Notes: generated from the sequence alone by a model not told the origin. Shown: positions 23,833 through 36,262, numbered from the stretch's first letter. The stretch: 64,000 nucleotides of DNA from Gymnopilus junonius (GCA_015501075.1 JADNYJ010000072.1:62001-126000); one strand, 5' to 3'. A program made the numbers and translations.

Positions 23833-24881
23833 ATGTCTGCGACGAGCAGACCCTCTGTCCCTGCTTCTGGCCTCGGCAATGCGGGATATGAGTACTTTAC
23901 ATCCTGCCTTAAAAATATCGCCCTATCCGGTGAAGAATGCGATAAGAACAAGAATTATGACGATGAGTTCTTCGACCAGCTCACCATCAACGTACGCGTA
24001 GTAGGAGCCTGGTTGAAGGGCAGATTTCGGAATGTTTCCTCGGAAGTTATAGGCCAGGTGAGGGGTCTAATATACTTTCGTTTATCGAACATTTTGATTT
24101 CTTTATCTGGACATTGACGCTGGACATTTAGGTACTAAAGCTGTTCTCCCCGAACCTGGTTCATGAAGATTTTATGCTGGGCTCGGAATTCGTTGCTCTG
24201 AGGCTAATTATCCATGCTCAGAATAGGGAAAATGTGAATAGATCCCTGGCTTTTGTTCATAGTATGCCATCATGATCGATTCATGATGCATGTCGGGTCA
24301 GCACCAATGATTTAGCAGTGCCATTTGAGTCGGCTGGCACAGACTATCCAAGTTGGTAAAAGTTATATCATGAACACTACCTACCACTTACCTTGGGCTT
24401 CACGACACAACAGGATTCACTACTCTCCATCGTGAATGCTGGGGTCGCCCTATTGACCATTCTCTCACGACTCTTCCGAATGACATGGCTCTCGATGGGC
24501 CGCCATTAAGCTGTGAACGTTCAGAGAACATGAAAGACGATGTTCTACCTGGTGAACCCTTCCTCAAAGTTTTTGGGAAACAATTCCTCGTTCGAGCTTA
24601 ATATATCCGGGTTTTCAACTTGCGGTTGTAACTGGACAACTCGGGATCGGTGCGCCAATCCTCTTAATTCTGGTATATTCAAGTTAGCTTACCTTTTCCT
24701 TCCTTTTGCGCGATGCAGGCAAGTCCATGTGGATTTACTATGCACTGCGCCGTTGCCTTGGAGAAAAGCAGCCAGTGATATGGTACCGGTGCGGCAAATT
24801 TCACTTGTTCTCGGACGCTGGTGTCGATGCTATCGACCCTGAATATCTTCGCCATCCGCCATTCACATGGTGTTTACCATC
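23833..24881 (+). pseudogene. Truncated Crinkler/RHS-type P-loop gene
   Basis: Exon 1 starts at the ATG at 23833 and resembles the first exon of the intact gene at 25506 (shared elements YE, LKS/LKN, EEYLD/DEFFD and GRFPHISS/GRFRNVSS). It ends at a normal GTGAGG donor at 24060. Exon 2 follows the acceptor near 24132. The sequence is then degenerate until a P-loop region spanning an intron: TGQLGI before the intron and GKSMWIYYALRRCLGEKQP after it, with Leu replacing Pro in the Walker A context. The copy stops at 24881 in the right inverted-repeat arm, so the rest of the NTPase and the C-terminal domain are missing. Confidence 0.7.
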
Positions 24882-25793
24882 GGGAACCATGTCATTCGGA
24901 AGGCTTGTGACAGAATGATCAATAGGGCGACCCCAGCACTCGCGATGAAGGGCAGTGTATTCTGTCGCGTCGGGAAGCCCAAGGTAAGTGGTGGGCAGTA
25001 TTCATGATATCTAGCTTGTAAGTCTGCACGAGCCAACTCATGATCAGATGGCGCTGCTAAAATTTCATTGGTGTTCACTCGACATTCGTCATGAATCAAA
25101 CAGGGTGGCATACCTTGAACAAATGCCAACGAGCTGTCGACACTTTTCCCATTCTGAGGGCGGCTGATGAGCCTCAGAGCAACAAAGAATGTTGATCCTT
25201 ACATCTCCTTCCGCGCTAAGAACGACACAGAGGAGCGTGGATGTTGTTGATATGGTGGATACGATGAAAAGGGTTTAAAGATCAAATATTGTTAAGAAAT
25301 ATAGCTAACAGCCCCCGCGGTGCAAGAGCGTCATTGAAAATATATCAGTATCTTCTGACGTGAAGCTGCGACTCATTGAAGGGAAAGGAGTTTCAGTTGG
25401 ATTTGAAACGGACTACGTAAGAAGTTTAAAGCTCCGCTCCGCTTTAATTAATTGATTACAATATTCTCCTTTCTTGCCTTCATCGCAAAGCGTTGTATTT
25501 ACGCGATGAGGAAACTTTCTATCCCCTTAGCCAGTCTCGGCGACGCCGAATACGAATTGTACACCGCGAGTCTAAAAAGTTTATCTCATTCACATGAAGA
25601 ACAACACGCCACGGCCAATGATGACTCTGAAGAGTATCTCGATACACTCACGTTCAGCGTGTACGAAGCGAGAAGGTGGTTTAGCGGGCGATTTCCCCAT
25701 ATTTCTTCAACGATTACAAACGAGGCGAGTGACGTCTTTATTCTCTTTACATTACAGTATAGTGTGATTTCTTACTGTCCACTCGAATCTAGG
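24882..25793. repeat. Right arm of the inverted repeat flanking the PLAC8 array
   Basis: Reverse complement of 1-909. It contains, on the minus strand, the exon-2 fragment of a Crinkler/RHS-type copy (about 24882-25240) and, on the plus strand, the promoter and first exon of the intact gene that begins at 25506. Its left end truncates the copy at 23833-24881. Confidence 0.85.
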
Positions 25794-27748
25794 TTCTCGC
25801 AATGTTCTCGCCTCAACTGGATATAGGAGATACCATCTCCGCATCACAATTTATAGCGGCTCTTAGAATTATTATCCACGCTGAGCGGGGCAAAAAGGTG
25901 GACAGATCGTTGGCATATATTGCAGGTGTGTTCACCATGCTTGATTCGTGACAAAGCCCGGTCGACATTAACTTTTGCATCTAGCTCTGCCGCCTGCTTC
26001 GCCTTACCCCGTCGCACCCTCTCAAGCAGACAATAGGAGTTCGTATAATTCATATCACCCATTCTTCTCATTCCGCTCAACGCCTCCCGATTCCACAGGA
26101 TTTTTGGCCCTCCATAGCGAGTTCTGGGGGAACCCCCTCGATCAAGCCCTCACAACCCTTCCAAGTGTCATGAACACCGATGATCCTAGATCAGAACATG
26201 AAGGAGACAGGAATGACGACGTTCTACCGGGCGATCCCTTTCTGGAGGTCTTTCAAACTCGTTTTCTGGTTCGAGCTGAATATATTCGCATTTTTGACCG
26301 TGTAAAGGCCGCAAGTAATGATCCCAGCGTAGTCGCGATAGTCACTGGACAACCCGGGATCGGTGAATCAATCCTTTGTGGTGTAATCCAGTAGCTTACC
26401 CTTCCTTTGCGTGATGCAGGGAAGTCCATGTGGATTTACTATGCACTGCGCCGTTGCCTTGGAGAAAAGCAGCCTGTGATATGGTACCGCAGCGGTGAAT
26501 TCCACTTGTTCTCGAACGCGGGTGTTCAAGTTATCGACCCTGAATATCTTCGCCATCCGCCATTCACATGGTGTTTTGTGGATGCATTCCAAGCCGATTC
26601 AGTCCCCCCTGCAGCCGCGGTACAGGACAACCAAGTCTTTCCGATCTACGTCACCTCTCCGAAGGAAGAGCGTTGGGCCAAACTCCGTCAGGCGCGGACG
26701 CCCGAACTGATTGTTATGAATCCATGGACGAGAGGCGAACTCGAAAAAGCGTGAGTGGGTGTTTGTATATATATATTGGACTGGTTTTTACAACCTACTT
26801 GTTTACGTTTACAGAGCGGTCCTCTATCCCACCAGAACATCTGAGGAAATTTCTGAGCGGTTCGATAATGCGGGACCCAGTGCGCGTTTCTGCTTGAAAT
26901 ATGCACCCAAGACCATCAACCAATTATACGGTCATCGTAATGCTGTGATCTTCTCAAAATTGGACACCCCAGAACGGTTTGTTGCAGGATTTCTCGACGA
27001 TAAACGACGTCTGCGTGTTGGACACCTGTCCGAGGAACTTTGTACCATCCGTCGTTCGGACTCGACACCTCTATTTATCGTTGAACCGGCTTCGGCCCTC
27101 GTAAGGCGTCTATTTCTTATTCAATTGTGGTCTTGGGAAGAGGGGGACCTCGTCGATGTGATGCATGACTTTTCTCCTGTCCTAGATGCCGAAGGGATAC
27201 TAGGCTTGCTCTTGGAATCCCTTCACCAACATCGGTTCATCCGTGACATTGAAATCGTCGCATCACCCATGTGTTCGAGTCGGACTGGTGATTTCGATTC
27301 ACCCTGGCAGGCTATTTTTGGACAGCTTTCCAAGTCACCTCAATCCCAGGAAGTAGCACTGCGTAGCGCAAGCCACCCCACTACTATTTCTCTTTCAATC
27401 TTGGCTCCCGATGTGCGGACGTACGATCACTCCAGTAGAGCACTTCCTGTCGAGGAGGATATCTATTACGTGCCGCTTGTCGAAAATGAGTGTGCTATCG
27501 ACTCCTTTATTGTTCACGCTGGCCACCTCTATATGTTTCGATTTGCCAGTACTCCGATGCATACAGCTGTACGAGGTGTTTCGGCCACTCTTATTAACCT
27601 CTCCCCACTCCCCGCCCCAGAAAATCAACACTTTGTGTTTGTTGTTCCCAAGAGTCTTGCTGCGTTTAACTGTCCTTTCTCTGATGATGGTTTCTTCCAC
27701 AATCGTGTTCCATTTGTAGCATGGGTTGATGATTTCATTGGGCGATAA
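25506..27748 (+). CDS. Crinkler/RHS-type P-loop NTPase protein, probably intact
   Basis: Five exons join in frame to about 664 residues: 25506-25724, 25793-25925, 25985-26362, 26420-26750 and 26815-27748. Residues 1-120 or so form a family-specific N-terminal region. The Walker A motif GQPGIGKS is split by intron 3. It is followed by WIYYALRRCLGEK, a VIWYRSGEFHLF strand, the hydrophobic FTWCFVDAFQ segment, and FPIYVTSPKEERWAKL, then MNPW. This order is typical of the Crinkler-RHS-type P-loop proteins common in basidiomycetes. The C-terminal 100 residues (YYVPLVENECAIDSFIV and later VFVVPK) occupy the place of the nuclease-like domain in that family, but a complete catalytic set is not evident. 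Intron 1 uses a GC donor where the 23833 copy has GT. Role is unknown; proposed functions include inter-organism or genome conflict. Confidence 0.75.
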
Positions 27749-28123
27749 AAGCTAACTGGAAACTGGCGTATGACGAGGGGTTCTCAGCGGGCAATACTAA
27801 CAGTGTCTATACTCGCTACTTTTTCGTATCATTTCATTTGTCCTCTGACTGTTCAGGTGCGATAAAATAAAACAATCTTTGCTATACAGTATCTATATGA
27901 CTTATTATGCACCTTCAGGCCATTCCAGTTCTCAAAGCTTTGAAAACTCTTATTCGTTACTTTCTTTCGGCGTTACGGACGCGACGCGCGGGGTCATCAC
28001 ATGATGGGAAAACGTCCAGTTTAGTCACAGTTTTAATTTTAGACCGACTCTTCCACCGCGTGTATCGTTCATCGCAGTTCAGATTTAACTCCTCGTAATT
28101 TTCGGGGCTCTCATCATTCAATC
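27749..28123. promoter_or_regulatory. Intergenic region with CGACGCG and TCACATGA motifs before the F-box gene
   Basis: Downstream of the Crinkler/RHS-type gene stop there is no gene. About 115-145 bases before the F-box start, GACGCGACGCG is followed by ATCACATGATG (27978-28007). The same pair of motifs precedes the gene starts at 38989 and 53453, so this is a likely promoter module for the F-box gene. Confidence 0.4.
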
Positions 28124-29718
28124 ATGGCTCGTAGCCTTAACTATGATGTGTTGGATCATATACTTCACTATTGTTCGAGTTCGACTCTAAACAACCATTG
28201 CCTTGTCTCTTCCCAGTTTCGACTGCTTGCGATCCCTCATCTACTGCGTGACGTATGCCTCGACCGAAATCCTGCACAGATCGTCAGTTTCCTCAATTTC
28301 ATTATTGCGAATACGCAAAAAGACATCAATAAATCAAATTCTGATCGTCATGCAGGAGGTTTGAACGTGGGTTGGCACGTCTTTAGCCTTAGGATACTCA
28401 AATCCGCATTCTTCACAGCTGACAAGGTTTGGAAGAACGGTCGTTGGTGTTCTGTTCGTATAGGGTGGGAGCAATACCCTATCCGGACCTGGGCATCTTC
28501 TCTTTCAAGTGCTCTGGAGCTAATGCCCAATATCCGCTCGATTGTCATTGGAGCGAACGTGGAAGACATTGCCTCTCTCTCCGATGATTTTGGCAGATCA
28601 CTTCTTAGCCGGCCTTTACTTACCGATATAGAGCTCTGTGATGTAGGACCTATAACCTCGTTCGGATTAGGACGTGAAGCGGAATTGAAGAGGAGTACTA
28701 CCAGCATACGCTCTTTCAAGTTCAGAGGATACAACAACGCAGATCCGCTTGAGCTCAGTGGGAGAAAAGGGATAGGACGCTTCCTGATGCACTCTAGAGA
28801 GACATTGGAAGAGATTCACTTCGACTCATCTGTCATGCATAATCTGCTAGCACATGGTGACGTTACGTCGCATGGACCACAATTGATATTCCCAAATGTC
28901 ATGACGGTGTCCCTACGCATGTGTGATGTCCACCTTGACGCACTTGCAAAGTCATTTCCGGCTCTGACTAATTTAACCATCGGACTCAGTCCTTCTTTCA
29001 CTCCGGATGACTGGACTGGAAATGCAGCTCTATTTCCAAATCTCGTTTCCGTCAAGGGAGACTACCGCTACATCACCCACTTTCTTCAAAGCAACAGTGC
29101 TTGTCCTCGCCTTTGTCGGCTGGTTATTGACAATCTGTGGGATCATACGTTGTTTGGCGACCCGACACTCTTAATAGAACAAGCTGCACCAGGCCTGAGA
29201 TCTCTCCACGTTGGTCACATAAACGATGGGCGCCAAGTGTTGGCTTGGTGGAGAGCGGTGGTGCGGGCATCACCTTCTATTACCTTCCTCGCCTTATCAT
29301 TTAACGACTATGCCACGGAGATCTCACCTCCAAGTACCCTGGTGAGTACAGATTATTCACGATCTGCTCTATCCCTCGTTGATTGTCTGGCATCTAGTGC
29401 ATTCAGCTTCCACATCTGCTCGCTTCTATGCCGCTGATATATATTTCCCTTACTTTCAAGGGAAACGTAGGCTCGCGCGCAACTGTGGAGGTCCAAGATC
29501 CGATTTCTGAGTACGCCATTGCAGTCTCCTATGCAGCCAACGTAAAGACGCTGGAGTATATCGATGTTCTGCTCAAGACAAGCCAGAGCTGGTGGAAAAT
29601 ATCTCGCGCGCGATGTAATTTGGTCGGTAATGAAGACACTGTTGCTGTGGACGTGGTGGATGAAGCAGTGGGGATGAAGACAAGAGATTGGTATGATCAA
29701 GCTGTATTCAGGAAGTAA
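28124..29718 (+). CDS. F-box-type protein with leucine-rich-like repeats
   Basis: Exon 1 (28124-29341) and exon 2 (29407-29718) join in frame across a 65-nt GTGAGT intron to a protein of about 509 residues. The N terminus, LNYDVLDHILHYCSSSTLNNHCLVSSQFRLLAIPHLLRDV, has the spacing of a fungal F-box, here split across this sentence only by function: the first helix, the CLVSSQF segment and the PHLLRDV helix. The remainder has irregular Leu-rich repeats (for example LTDIELCDV, FPALTNLTIGL). Such proteins act as substrate adaptors of SCF ubiquitin ligases and are highly expanded in Agaricomycetes. The target is unknown. The start ATG lies just after a TCATTCAATC leader and keeps the F-box at residue 3. 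Confidence 0.75.
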
Positions 29719-30418
29719 AATATGTAGTATGCTATGTATATCCGGATCCTGGGAGTTCGACTTAGAGAACTTTAGACACTTTACAGGCACTCAAACGAAT
29801 TGCGCAAGCCCCCCAGTTGTATGCGTCCCTCAACACCATGGCTTCCTACTCATGAAAAAGGGATCTGCTGATAATCGACAGCACCTTTTCTTGTATGGAA
29901 ATACAAATGGCCCACAGCCATGTTTTTGCAGATTTAAATTTTTTGCAATGTTCTTCTTCTATTTCGGCGATGACGCACTTGGCTGAGAGGCTAAAAGTTG
30001 GACTACTTACTTTCATGTTTTATATTTGTTATACTAGCTAGTTCTTGATAGAAACACACCGGGGAATCATAGATACGCAGAATCTTTAATTGAAAGAGAA
30101 ACTACAAATACCAATTGAACTACGAGGAAACTAGGCCTATAAATTAAATAAAAAGGCCCACTGCTTATATAAGTACGTCAGCATTTCAAATTGTAAAGAT
30201 TTTATGCACCTTTAAGGGTCCTTTGAATACAAGTTTGTATATAAGTGTGTGTATTTTTCAAGGATTTGAATGACGATGCAGGAACGGAGCAGCGAGTTCA
30301 AGCTTGGTTCAAGCTGGAGTATGACGCGCCACATAGAGGCCCTAGCCAAACATTCACAAATATCAAAACATTTCCCGCTCATCACTGTAGACCCGACTTT
30401 TCAACGCCATGGCCAATT
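29719..30418. other. AT-rich intergenic region, no gene seen
   Basis: The 700 bases between the F-box gene and the mitochondrial protein gene hold no conserved frame. The last 170 bases before 30419 are the presumed promoter and leader of the downstream gene. Confidence 0.6.
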
Positions 30419-31829
30419 TCCTCGCGCGACGCGCCTGCCAAACTATCTTCCGGACACGGCTGGTGTCAGTATCAGCATTGGCTTTACCAGCCCGCCAACA
30501 GCGGTCAATACACCACACAGCCGTAGGTGAGCTTCCATTTCGACATCTACCGTGAAAAACTTTCCTTGCTGACCTTTGACCACTTTTGTGACATCAGTAC
30601 AAAAGAAGAAAGCCAAAAGAGCGGCGGCGGCGGCTTCTTCCTCTGCTGAAGATGACTTGTTCGCACAGGACCTGGCTACTGCAGAGGAAGATCTGTTCAT
30701 GGAACTAGAGGCAGCTGCTGACGCCAAAGCCGCCGAGACCTCAGGGGAAGGCGAAGGCGAAGGCTTACCACCAGCACCCCTCATAAAACCCCGTCAGAAA
30801 AAGACGAAACTGACGTCTTCGGAGCGTGCGAGGCGCTTCGAGTTGTATTTGGAGTACGTGACTCCCCGCGTGGGGCGCAAGCCGGAGGTGACGGATACGC
30901 TGGTGAAGAAGAGGAGCTTGATCACGCTGTTGGGCCTCGCGCAGAGTGAGGCAGAGCTGAAGAAGGTGGCGGAGCTTTTGCCGAGGTGGAAGGAGGCTTG
31001 GGACTCGATTCCAACTGTGTTCCCGGAGGCGTTTGTTCGTGAGTGGTCGATTTCCTTCTTCCTTCCCTCATACCCTCTGGGACCTAAAACTGACCAACTC
31101 CCTCGTCCTCTCTAGGCCGCTGCCACGAAACCAAATGCCCCCTCCTCCCCATCTCCGTATTCGGTGACTACGCAAAGTACCAACTCACCCTCACCCTCCC
31201 CGCAGGCCAGTGGCTCATCTACTCCCTCATCTCCCAGGTGAGCCACCCGCTCGAGCAGCTCATGGTCGCTACTGCGTTGTACACGGTGTACGAGTTGCCT
31301 CCGGTATCGTCGGATTTGACGAGCGCGGCGATGGTCGTTGCGGCGTGTGTGGCGGATGGATCGGACAAGGCGCTGGGGTTGGCGGAGGAGCTGAGGCCGT
31401 TTGTGGAGAAGTTGTTGAGGAGGCAGGAGAAGGTGCGCCTGGAGCTGCTGGTGGCGAAGGGGGCTAAGAAGGCGAAGGGGGAATGCGTCTGCATCTGCCA
31501 ATGTCGATGGCGATGTTAAAAGCGAGGATGGCAACTGAACCTACCCAAGAAACACTCCGCGAAGCACGAAGGAAGCTCAAATGGATCACGTCGAGTCTGC
31601 GGGGGACCAACAAGATCGCGGAGGCGAGAGCGGGCAAGGCGTACATTGACCCTGTCCTGATCCCCTCCGAGTCGGCGTTCAAGTTGGGGGTGGTCGTTCC
31701 CTTGTTGGCTGCGACCACTTTGTCCCGAGGGCGAGTGCGGGAGGGGAGGTTCGGGAGCCGTTGCCTGCGGGGTTGTTGGAGGCGTCGGAGGCGGCTGGGA
31801 AGAAGAGGAAGGGTGAGGCGAGAGTGTGA
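30419..31829 (+). pseudogene. Mitochondrially targeted protein, conserved-looking but frameshifted
   Basis: Exon 1 (30419 to about 30526) encodes a basic leader with the presequence-like site RSIHHTA and is followed by a GTGAGC intron. The next exon carries a KKKAKRAAAAA stretch, acidic residues and then helical sequence (ERARRFELYLEYVTPRVGRK, LPRWKEAWDSIPTVFPEAF). A second intron (about 31041-31115) leads to GDYAKYQLTLTLPAGQW and HPLEQLMVATALYTVYELPP, which look like helical-repeat protein. The frame breaks at the G-run 31477-31481 and near 31716, but coding sequence continues in shifted frames (KLKWITSSLRGTNKIAEARA, then LPAGLLEASEAAGKKRK) to a stop at 31827-31829. Both breaks are cured by one extra G or C, so consensus errors are likely. 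The family is not identified; a mitoribosome or mitochondrial RNA role is only a guess. Confidence 0.6.
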
Positions 31830-34800
31830 TTGCAGTAGGTACGGGGGTGGTACCCTGTAGGACTCTGCAAGTGCTTAATCGAATTTAAACTCCTTTTTAA
31901 TTTTTGATCTTATTAGAGCTTTTGATACTGAGGAACCTTTTTTTTTTGCAAGTCAGATTGTTCGACTTGTTATTTGCGTGATGAATTGCTGTTTACCTGT
32001 CCTACTCCTAATACTATCCCAGTGTCGCATTTCTCTTGCGCAAGTTTGCTGGGCTCATGGACTCTAGATCTTCCATCCCTAACTTGTTCAAGATGTGATT
32101 TCGTGATAGATAGATTATAGGTGGGTGGGTTACTGGGTAACGCGTTCAAATTACCAGGTTCGAATTCCAAATGACGAGTTATATGCTCATTGCTTGACTT
32201 CAATATGGAAAGGGCGAGTCGGTATTCTTCGTAATGGTCTCATTCTGATTTAAAGATCGATGCTGTATCGGGTCGGCCAACAGCGACTGATAGAGTGATA
32301 GCGAGGTTATCTAAATAGCAAAAATCTCGACGCGTATGGCATGATACCTATACGAAGTATTGCTTGGAGTTGAAATACCCTCAGTATAAGTATCGGTGTG
32401 CTTCACTATTCATCATGTCAGAGAGTATACGTACTTTATTTGTTGATAATACATAACTTTATGTCCTTATCTGAAGAGTTGAAAAAAATCCAGGCTGAGC
32501 GCTTCAGCGTTGACCCTTCGCCATGGCGGTTGATAACTCATACGATTCGATACGATTGGACTCGGATATGTATGTATGTATGTACATACTATGTAGCTCT
32601 GGACTACCCGCTTCCTCCCTACTCTCACTCCGTTGCAAGGTTCAAGTTGTGGCTATGGATGCTCATTGTTCGAGTCGTCGGCCGATGAGACAGTGTGGTG
32701 TACATGTACCTGGGTCCTGGGTCCTGTTTCCGGCTAGTCAGTAGGCGGGAAGAGACGCGGAGGGGTGAATCGCTCATGTTCTTTTTTTTTTTTTGGCTTG
32801 GAGGATATGTGTGGCTGAGACGAGACACACATTTCCTTTTACTAGGAGGATGATATACCGCAATTTAAGTATAGCAACTGTTCTCGATTCATCGAACACC
32901 AGATTTAATCTAACGGACATGATTGGTCTTGAAGATGGGATGGGATGGGATTGGTGAGGTCGCCCTGAGCATATTAAGGCCTTGAGACCGGGGGGTCCAA
33001 CCGACTCACAAGTATTAATAATTATATACCCTCGTTGGGGATTCGGAATCGCACCGTAGATATCAATTGTACGACTGGAGTTCCTTCTCGCCAGTAGCGA
33101 TACACGGGGATTTATTTAGCCCTTTTCAGTAGCTTATATTTTTTTAATGTGGGCCCTCGTCAGATTTTACGCTCCTGGATGTGTATGCCGCTATTACTAA
33201 TTTGAATGTTCGAGATTTATTTAAACACGAATCAGTATCCGACCCTTCTCTGGTTCTCTCAGGTTCAATATCATATCGGCCGATAACTTGAACTTGATGC
33301 AGTACAGAGTCGCGTCGGACCCATGGTAAGTATCTGTCCCCCTACTCACAAGCGTGAAGGCCAGCAATCTAGGCGATTCTTGATAATTCTGGCCCTCTTA
33401 CCTCCAGGACCTCATCGGCACTTCGGCCATTAGCTTTTTTTCGCTTGTACAAGCTAAAAAAAGGTAATAAAAGGGACGAAAAGCTGGCCATCAGAATCCG
33501 GGCCCGTATTGCCGAAAAGCGCAGACTTTGTATCAAATGTTCAGGAAGGCCAGAGCTGAAGAGGACCACGAAATCGATTTTCTGTATCACGAATCGCGGC
33601 ACAGGATGCGAATCAATGCAAAAATTTGCCATTACTGATCATACGACGTACTAAATTTTCGAAGAATTGGCCAAAAAAGCGGAAAAGCTAAAAAGTAAAT
33701 GGCCGACTTGCTGATGCTGTCTATCTCTTCGGCCGACGCGATGGACCACAATCACCTGTTTTACCTTCTTCATACCAACTTATCTATGTATCTCACTTGG
33801 GGAAGAACGGAAAAAGCCCCATATCTAGTCGTTGACGCTCTTATCCTGCTTATCTGAGGGTGACTGGTGACTGACTACTTGGTGACTGCATACTTGGTGC
33901 TCAGTGACGGGTGACGGGGGTAACCTTGGCGCCGACCGCCACATATTCCTGAATTGATAATGCTACTCCGGAGTCCTGTCGCTTACTTATCTCTGACTGA
34001 CTCCATGGTTGATGGGATTATGCAGTGTCTTCCGAATCCGATGCGGATTCTTATGGCTTAGTGCTTATCTCTCGTCGTTCCTGGTCTTGGCCTGGGGCCG
34101 TTTGAATTTGATTTTTTTGGTCTGGTGGGGCTGATGAAGGGTTGTGGTGGCGTTCAACGTTTCAACGTTTCGCCAAGCGCCTATTATTCTATGTATTGAT
34201 GAATTTTGGGAAACTGGCCTTGGGAGGGCGAAAGTCTGGATAGTTCAGAGGACGTTCTAGGACGTCCTTTTGGTTGGCGGCGGCGACTGTGGTTGTTCAA
34301 TTTTATTCCAGTGCTTATCGTAGGTAGTAGTCGAGTCTTGTAGTTCCAAGAGACGTAGTACATACGCCGGAGTTGTTACTGGCCAGGATGGCACATAAAA
34401 ATACCAAGGTCAGTAGGTCAGTCCCTTTAGATGGAGTTGATGGATCATTGAATCACGGAACGGTGTTTATTAATTAAAAAGAACCCTTACCTCCCCTCTT
34501 CCCCGCCGCCGAAGAGGCAGTCAATCCGAAGGCAGGATGAAAGGGTATCATACCCCGCATCTGTTATCTTAAAAACCAAACATGGTGTACCGTGCACACA
34601 CTTTGCTCTGTTCAAGGTTTTTTGGTTCCATACGTTCGGCGCGCGGTTTCGGCACCAATGCGTTAATGGGGTATGTATTTTGGGTTTTACAGGCCTGAGA
34701 AGGCTGACGCACTAACCCAGTGGGCATGTACATTGTACCTGTATGGTACTGCCACCAAGTCAAGTCACCTCCATGCGGTTGGGATTTTTCCGGACTCATG

Positions 34801-35839
34801 CACTGTACGCGCTGGTAGGTAGATCTGAGAGGCTCGCTCTGGAATTTTAACCGGGAAAGAAATAAAGCTTTGTCGGCGACTGTTTTTCGTAGATGTTTCT
34901 AGAGATGAAGGAAGACCGAGTACGCACCCAGGCGCGATGGTAGATTTCGACTGGTAGCTTACTTACTCGTGTCCCCCTAGCCCTACCTGGTGTTCCTGAT
35001 GACGCTCGTACTATCAGTCTATCCTTATTTTTGACTTTCGACATGCAGGGACTCGGGAGACGGTCATGCTTGAAACGATTACAGATGTACATAACAGTCG
35101 GCCCGAGCATAAAGCTGTGTACATACTGCTGTGTACTATAGGCCCTACCTAGGAAGATTTTTACGTTCGAACTTTGAGGGGTGACATCTTGCTTACAATT
35201 TCGACACTGCTTCAAAGCTTTCGGTCTGTGTAAGCAGGAAGGATGTATGAACGGATGTTTGGCGAGGAAGCTTTATAGCTAAGCCGGATTGTACGTAGCT
35301 GGGGTTGACGTATTTGACTTGGCCTTTCATCGTGTGACTCGACGGTAGGAATGAGTGGGTCAAGCAGATGGTGGGTTGAAGGGCGACTCGGATTTAAGCA
35401 GCTGAGGCTGTCGTCAGACCAGGCAAAATTTTTTCACGTAGGAGTAGCCTTAGGTTTTTGAAGTACGTATGCATGTATGAAATTTCTCCAAGATTTATTT
35501 TCGCTGCCTATCCGAATCGTATCTTGCATTTGCTTATCTGCAGAAAGACCACTCAATTCCGGATGACTGCGTATTCCGGATCGATCAGTTGCTATCTGAG
35601 GTTATCATGGACGGCCGGTGGCAATTTGATCCGGGTCGGTTACCATGTAAGGCAGGGTGGAGATGGAACGTATTTTTTTTGGCCACCATGACAGGTTAGA
35701 GTGGCTCATGGAAAATCAAGTTCTACGTGGCGAGAAGGAGGTCGTATTGCCAGCCAAGCATGTTTAATGAATTGAATTTGATATCATGCTCTGTAAAGTC
35801 TCTTGAACTCGAGAGCGATCGAGAGTCGATAGTCTCCAG

Positions 35840-35902
35840 CCGACGGTCGGTGCGCCGTCGGGCGGAAGCTATCTTGCCGATCTGAATATCAAAATCGGCA
35901 AG
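35840..35902. other. Two adjacent perfect inverted repeats
   Basis: CCGACGG (35840-35846) pairs with CCGTCGG (35855-35861), and CTTGCCGAT (35873-35881) pairs with ATCGGCAAG (35894-35902). They could form two stems of 7 and 9 bp with 8- and 12-nt loops. No transcript is known here; the first is GC-rich enough to arise by chance. Confidence 0.35.
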
Positions 35903-36242
35903 ACGCGCTTTCCACTTTCCGCTCATCTGCTCAGGTCGAGCTACGCCTCATTGTCGTCTGCGATCTTCTATGGACATTCGCCAAGGACATTACGTCGGAA
36001 TTCAACGTCAACGGTCTATGAGAAACCATTGCCTTTACAAGTACGTCTGCCAAGACAGCATTAATAATAAACCAGCCAGCGGTAACGTTAACATGCGAAG
36101 CTTCCTGGAATCCACGAGCTATGTTTAGTGACAAGCCTCGACGGCTGTAGGTCCCATTGCTTTACGAAGGAAGAAGGATTGCAGAAAGATACTCCTTGAC
36201 AAGGATCTCCACAGGGGCAGGAACCGACGAGATGTTGAATGC

Positions 36243-36262
36243 GATAAGTCATGTAAGATAAG
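36243..36262 (+). promoter_or_regulatory. Paired GATAAG sites upstream of the ammonium transporter
   Basis: Two GATAAG hexamers at 36243-36248 and 36257-36262 lie in the same orientation about 265-280 bases before the start codon. Fungal nitrogen-catabolite GATA factors (AreA/Nit-2 type) bind closely spaced GATA sites and control ammonium permeases, so nitrogen derepression of this gene is a reasonable inference. Confidence 0.4.

Noticed and set aside
32140..32175. AGGTTCGAATTCC, a B-box-like sequence suggesting a tRNA gene
   Set aside because: No A box or foldable acceptor and D arms precede it at the right distance. The same applies to GGTTCGAATTG at 38991.
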